NCBI RefSeq assembly: GCF_021155775.2
Contig: NC_060232.1
Coordinates: forward strand, 40,528,089-40,592,088
Length of the DNA stretch: 64,000 nucleotides
Direction: 5' to 3'
From: Neodiprion pinetum
Taxonomy: Eukaryota > Arthropoda > Insecta > Hymenoptera > Diprionidae
A program made the translations under genes and the position numbers. The notes under the pieces were generated by a model. It saw nothing but the letters and a program-made list of their open reading frames with translations, did not search any database and was not told where the DNA came from. Below, in pieces: positions 61,701 to 64,000 of the stretch (the first letter of the stretch is position 1; the number at the start of each line of letters is the position of its first letter).

Positions 61701-63169
61701 CTTCTTATTCGAGTCCACGGAGCCTTGATGCTCGCCGCCTGGGTTGGCGCGGCCTCCATCGGCATCCTTTTGGCCAGATACTACAGGCAGACGTGGGTGA
61801 ATTCTCAGCTCTGTGGAAAGGATCAGTGGTTCACGGTTCGTACCTTATTCCGAGTTAATCTGTTGTTCATTCTTTTAACTCGATCGTTCCCACAGTGGCA
61901 TAGATTCTTCATGATCCTCACCTGGTCCCTGACCATCGCTGCCTTCGTTATAATCTTCGTCGAGCTCGAGGCTTGGAGCACCGCAACTCTGCACGCCTCC
62001 TTCGGCCTGGCGACGACAATTCTGTGCTTCGTCCAGCCTTTCATGGCGGCACTGAGGCCGCACCCCGGCACACCGCGAAGAACGATTTTCAACTGGGGTC
62101 ACTGGTTCGTCGGGAACGCCGCCCACATTTGCGGCAGTAAGACGACATCCTCCCCTATTTTCAGTGGTTTTTTGAAAGAGAAAAGACAGGTTCTCACCGA
62201 ATCCCCCTTCTCTGTTAAATTTCAGTTGTCGCCATATTCTTCGCGGTTCCAACGACCAAGGCGAGGCTGCCGGATTGGGTGACCTGGGTGATGGTGGCCT
62301 ACGTCGTTTTCCACATCCTGACCCACCTGATTCTAACGGTGAGTGAACCTCGCGATTTCAAGTTCGTTTACAGGCGTGCTTAACCGGCTTATTTCACCTT
62401 TGTCATTTTACAGTTCGTCGGCTGTGCCTCCGACCGGCAAGCCAGCCACCGTATCAATTCATTCCCAATGAAGGATATGCACGCGAGAAGCGCGATGACG
62501 CATCCAGACGCCAGACGGGACGCGCCCGTAAGTTTTATGATAATATCACTCCTACACCCACACGTTCTTCCAACTTTGCCAGAGCTGCTCGACGCCAGCC
62601 TCTTGCACAAGCGTCTTTGTCCGAGGTGATAATAAACTCCGGGGATACAATCGCATCGCCTCGCGACTTGGTTATAGATCGACCCGCCGTCGATTGATCG
62701 TCAGGCGGCATGATATAGTAGGCATCGCGAATAGTGATCCACCTATAAGTGTTAAACTGGATAAGCGATCTTCATTTGCTAATTCACTTTAATTGAAACC
62801 GAATTCAAGCTTTAATTAAATCTGTATGATCCGGGTTTCGGGGATGATCCAATATACGCGAGGAAATTTCGGAGACGTTTAACTGTCAGCGTTAATTCTT
62901 AGATCGTAGTTGACCGATTGAAGCACGAGGTAAAATTAGCATGCAGTGCACTTTGAGGAAATCTGATTTCTTCCACTTTTCACATTTATTGGCTAACCGT
63001 TAATTACCGATCGATCTCTGGCTTACAGCAAGCCGGACTGAGAAAGACGATCTTCGGCCTTTACTTCGTGATCGTCGCCTGCTTCTGTGCCGCCCTCATC
63101 GTCATAGTCGTCCTGGCGCCAATCGAAGAAACTTGGGCCTCCTTGACCACCACCATATCGAAGTATTGA
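58781..63169 (+). CDS. FRRS1-like ferric-chelate reductase: Reeler, DOMON and cytochrome b561 domains
   Basis: Eleven exons: 58781-59104, 59405-59496, 59572-59731, 60520-60717, 60926-61021, 61114-61270, 61609-61835, 61896-62136, 62226-62338, 62414-62527 and 63029-63169. All phases close, giving 620 residues. A signal peptide (MANFIRLMLVVGLFYG) precedes a Reeler domain (about 27-170: GAPPKACENLTPIH, EGFIMVARDVD, STYWVGVESPRV) and a Thr/Pro linker. A DOMON domain follows (about 195-345: GCGTTKNCFGTPDNC, YVAVGLSADSKM, ITCRFWREKS). The cytochrome b561 core (about 370-560) has the expected histidines in LIRVHGALMLAAW, WHRFFMILTW, TLHASFGLAT and NWGHWFVGN, and a final membrane segment (YFVVIVACFCAALIVIVVL). 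It matches the animal FRRS1/Drosophila CG8399 architecture. Role by family: transmembrane electron transfer reducing extracellular ferric iron. Poly(A) signal AATAAA is at 63217. Confidence 0.93.
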
Positions 63170-63216
63170 TCTGCCACAAAACGGCGTTCCGCTCTGACCG
63201 TATCCATATGATACAC

Positions 63217-63222
63217 AATAAA
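63217..63222 (+). terminator. Polyadenylation signal of the FRRS1-like gene
   Basis: AATAAA 48 bases downstream of the stop codon on the coding strand. Confidence 0.55.
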
Positions 63223-63844
63223 AGCGCGAAGGAATATTAGTTACTCATGCATGAATTTCTTTCTTTTTTTTTTCCCTTTCTTTCGACATTTAGTCCTTCT
63301 TCGTATAAAATTCCATCAACATCGCGATAGGCTCAAGTTATGAGGTTACGATAGAAGGTATAGACGGTGTAGCGTGCTCTTGAGGCCTGTAAATTGTCCA
63401 GTACTTAGTACAAAGGAAGCTGGAGAAGTTTTGCAACGGAGTTATCGCAGTTTCCATAAATATATTTATAATATTCGTATACAAAAATTGAATTTTATAA
63501 ATTTTATATACGTGTTTGATACTTATACATATATACATAACTATAATGTTGTTCTTAACGAGTTCTTATTTACGACTGCAATAATAATTGTACCCACCAT
63601 TGTACGATGATAATTGACCATAAGTGTACTTTAAGGCGGTTGATTACAGGAAATGAAAAATAAGAAAAAAATTATGTTACACGTTGTAAGAAAACCTTAC
63701 CCGACAGACTTTCATATTACGCATTGTTGTTGGTATTGAATATTATTATTAATCGATTTTTGTAATTGTTAATTACATATACATATATTAGGTAAATGTA
63801 CAAACCACGCGATGTCAATGGCATTTTTTATAAGCTGTATACAG

Positions 63845-63857
63845 ACACACACACACA
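63845..63857. repeat. AC dinucleotide microsatellite
   Basis: A short uninterrupted (AC)n tract of about six units. Confidence 0.7.
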
Positions 63858-64000
63858 TTTCGTTTTCCATGATTTAAAAATAATTACATACCAGCGGGTG
63901 CTTGAATGCGTACAATTATTTAGTTTTGTTTTCGAAAGATAATTTATTTACATATTATATTATCAATATACATATCTATCTATAGTATTAGTTAAGTTTA

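Larger units (their letters stand above)
63170..64000. other. 3' flank of the FRRS1-like gene
   Basis: AT-rich DNA after the reductase stop. AATAAA at 63217-63222 lies 48 bases after the stop codon and is the likely polyadenylation signal. A short AC repeat occurs at 63845-63857. No other gene is visible. Confidence 0.6.

Noticed and set aside
1..64000. tRNA genes, CRISPR arrays, bacterial operons or prophage
   Set aside because: No tRNA B-box context, no regularly spaced direct repeats and no prokaryotic gene organisation; the window is eukaryotic throughout.

Overview
The window looks like nuclear DNA of an insect, most likely a holometabolous insect with a compact genome; Hymenoptera is my best guess, but that is inference. 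The evidence is spliced genes with short GT-AG introns (often 50-150 bp), AT-rich spacers, more GC-rich exons, and insect-type families: a chemosensory protein (CSP), a gustatory receptor, an HLH3B/TAL1-type bHLH factor and a Reeler-DOMON-cytochrome b561 reductase. I rebuilt exon structures by hand from splice sites, reading phase and family similarity. In every multi-exon model given here the phases close.

Left part (1-19 kb): after about 2.2 kb without a gene comes a small divergent CSP gene (+, 2210-2851). It lies tail-to-tail with a 12.3 kb inner-arm axonemal dynein heavy chain (-, 3123-15445; 3,984 codons in only four exons). Head-to-head with the dynein, across about 0.9 kb, lies the spliceosomal cyclophilin CWC27 (+, 16371-18910, eight exons).

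Middle (19-38.7 kb): a 5.4 kb AT-rich gap leads to a two-membrane-segment protein resembling the APD1-4/DUF4792-DUF4793 family (+, 24370-26728). A 383 bp foldback MITE flanked by TA dinucleotides follows (27640-28022), then a seven-exon gustatory receptor (+, 29470-32718) and the bHLH factor HLH3B/TAL1 (+, 36637-38661).

Right part (39-64 kb): a tandem pair of paralogous minus-strand genes (40028-42325 and 45370-47625) encodes proteins of 530 and 501 residues. They resemble the poorly known DUF4804 family, whose Legionella member MavL has been described as an arginine-specific ADP-ribosyl hydrolase. Between them lies a 1.3 kb terminal exon of an unidentified disordered protein. About 11 kb with no convincing coding gene follows; it holds a second, 606 bp foldback element (56693-57298). 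The window closes with an FRRS1/CG8399-like ferric-chelate reductase (+, 58781-63169, eleven exons).

The genes have unrelated functions and do not form a pathway. The most noteworthy items are the tandem macrodomain-like pair, which differ by one intron and by their N-termini, and the dynein, whose AAA1/AAA2/AAA4 nucleotide-handling motifs are altered.
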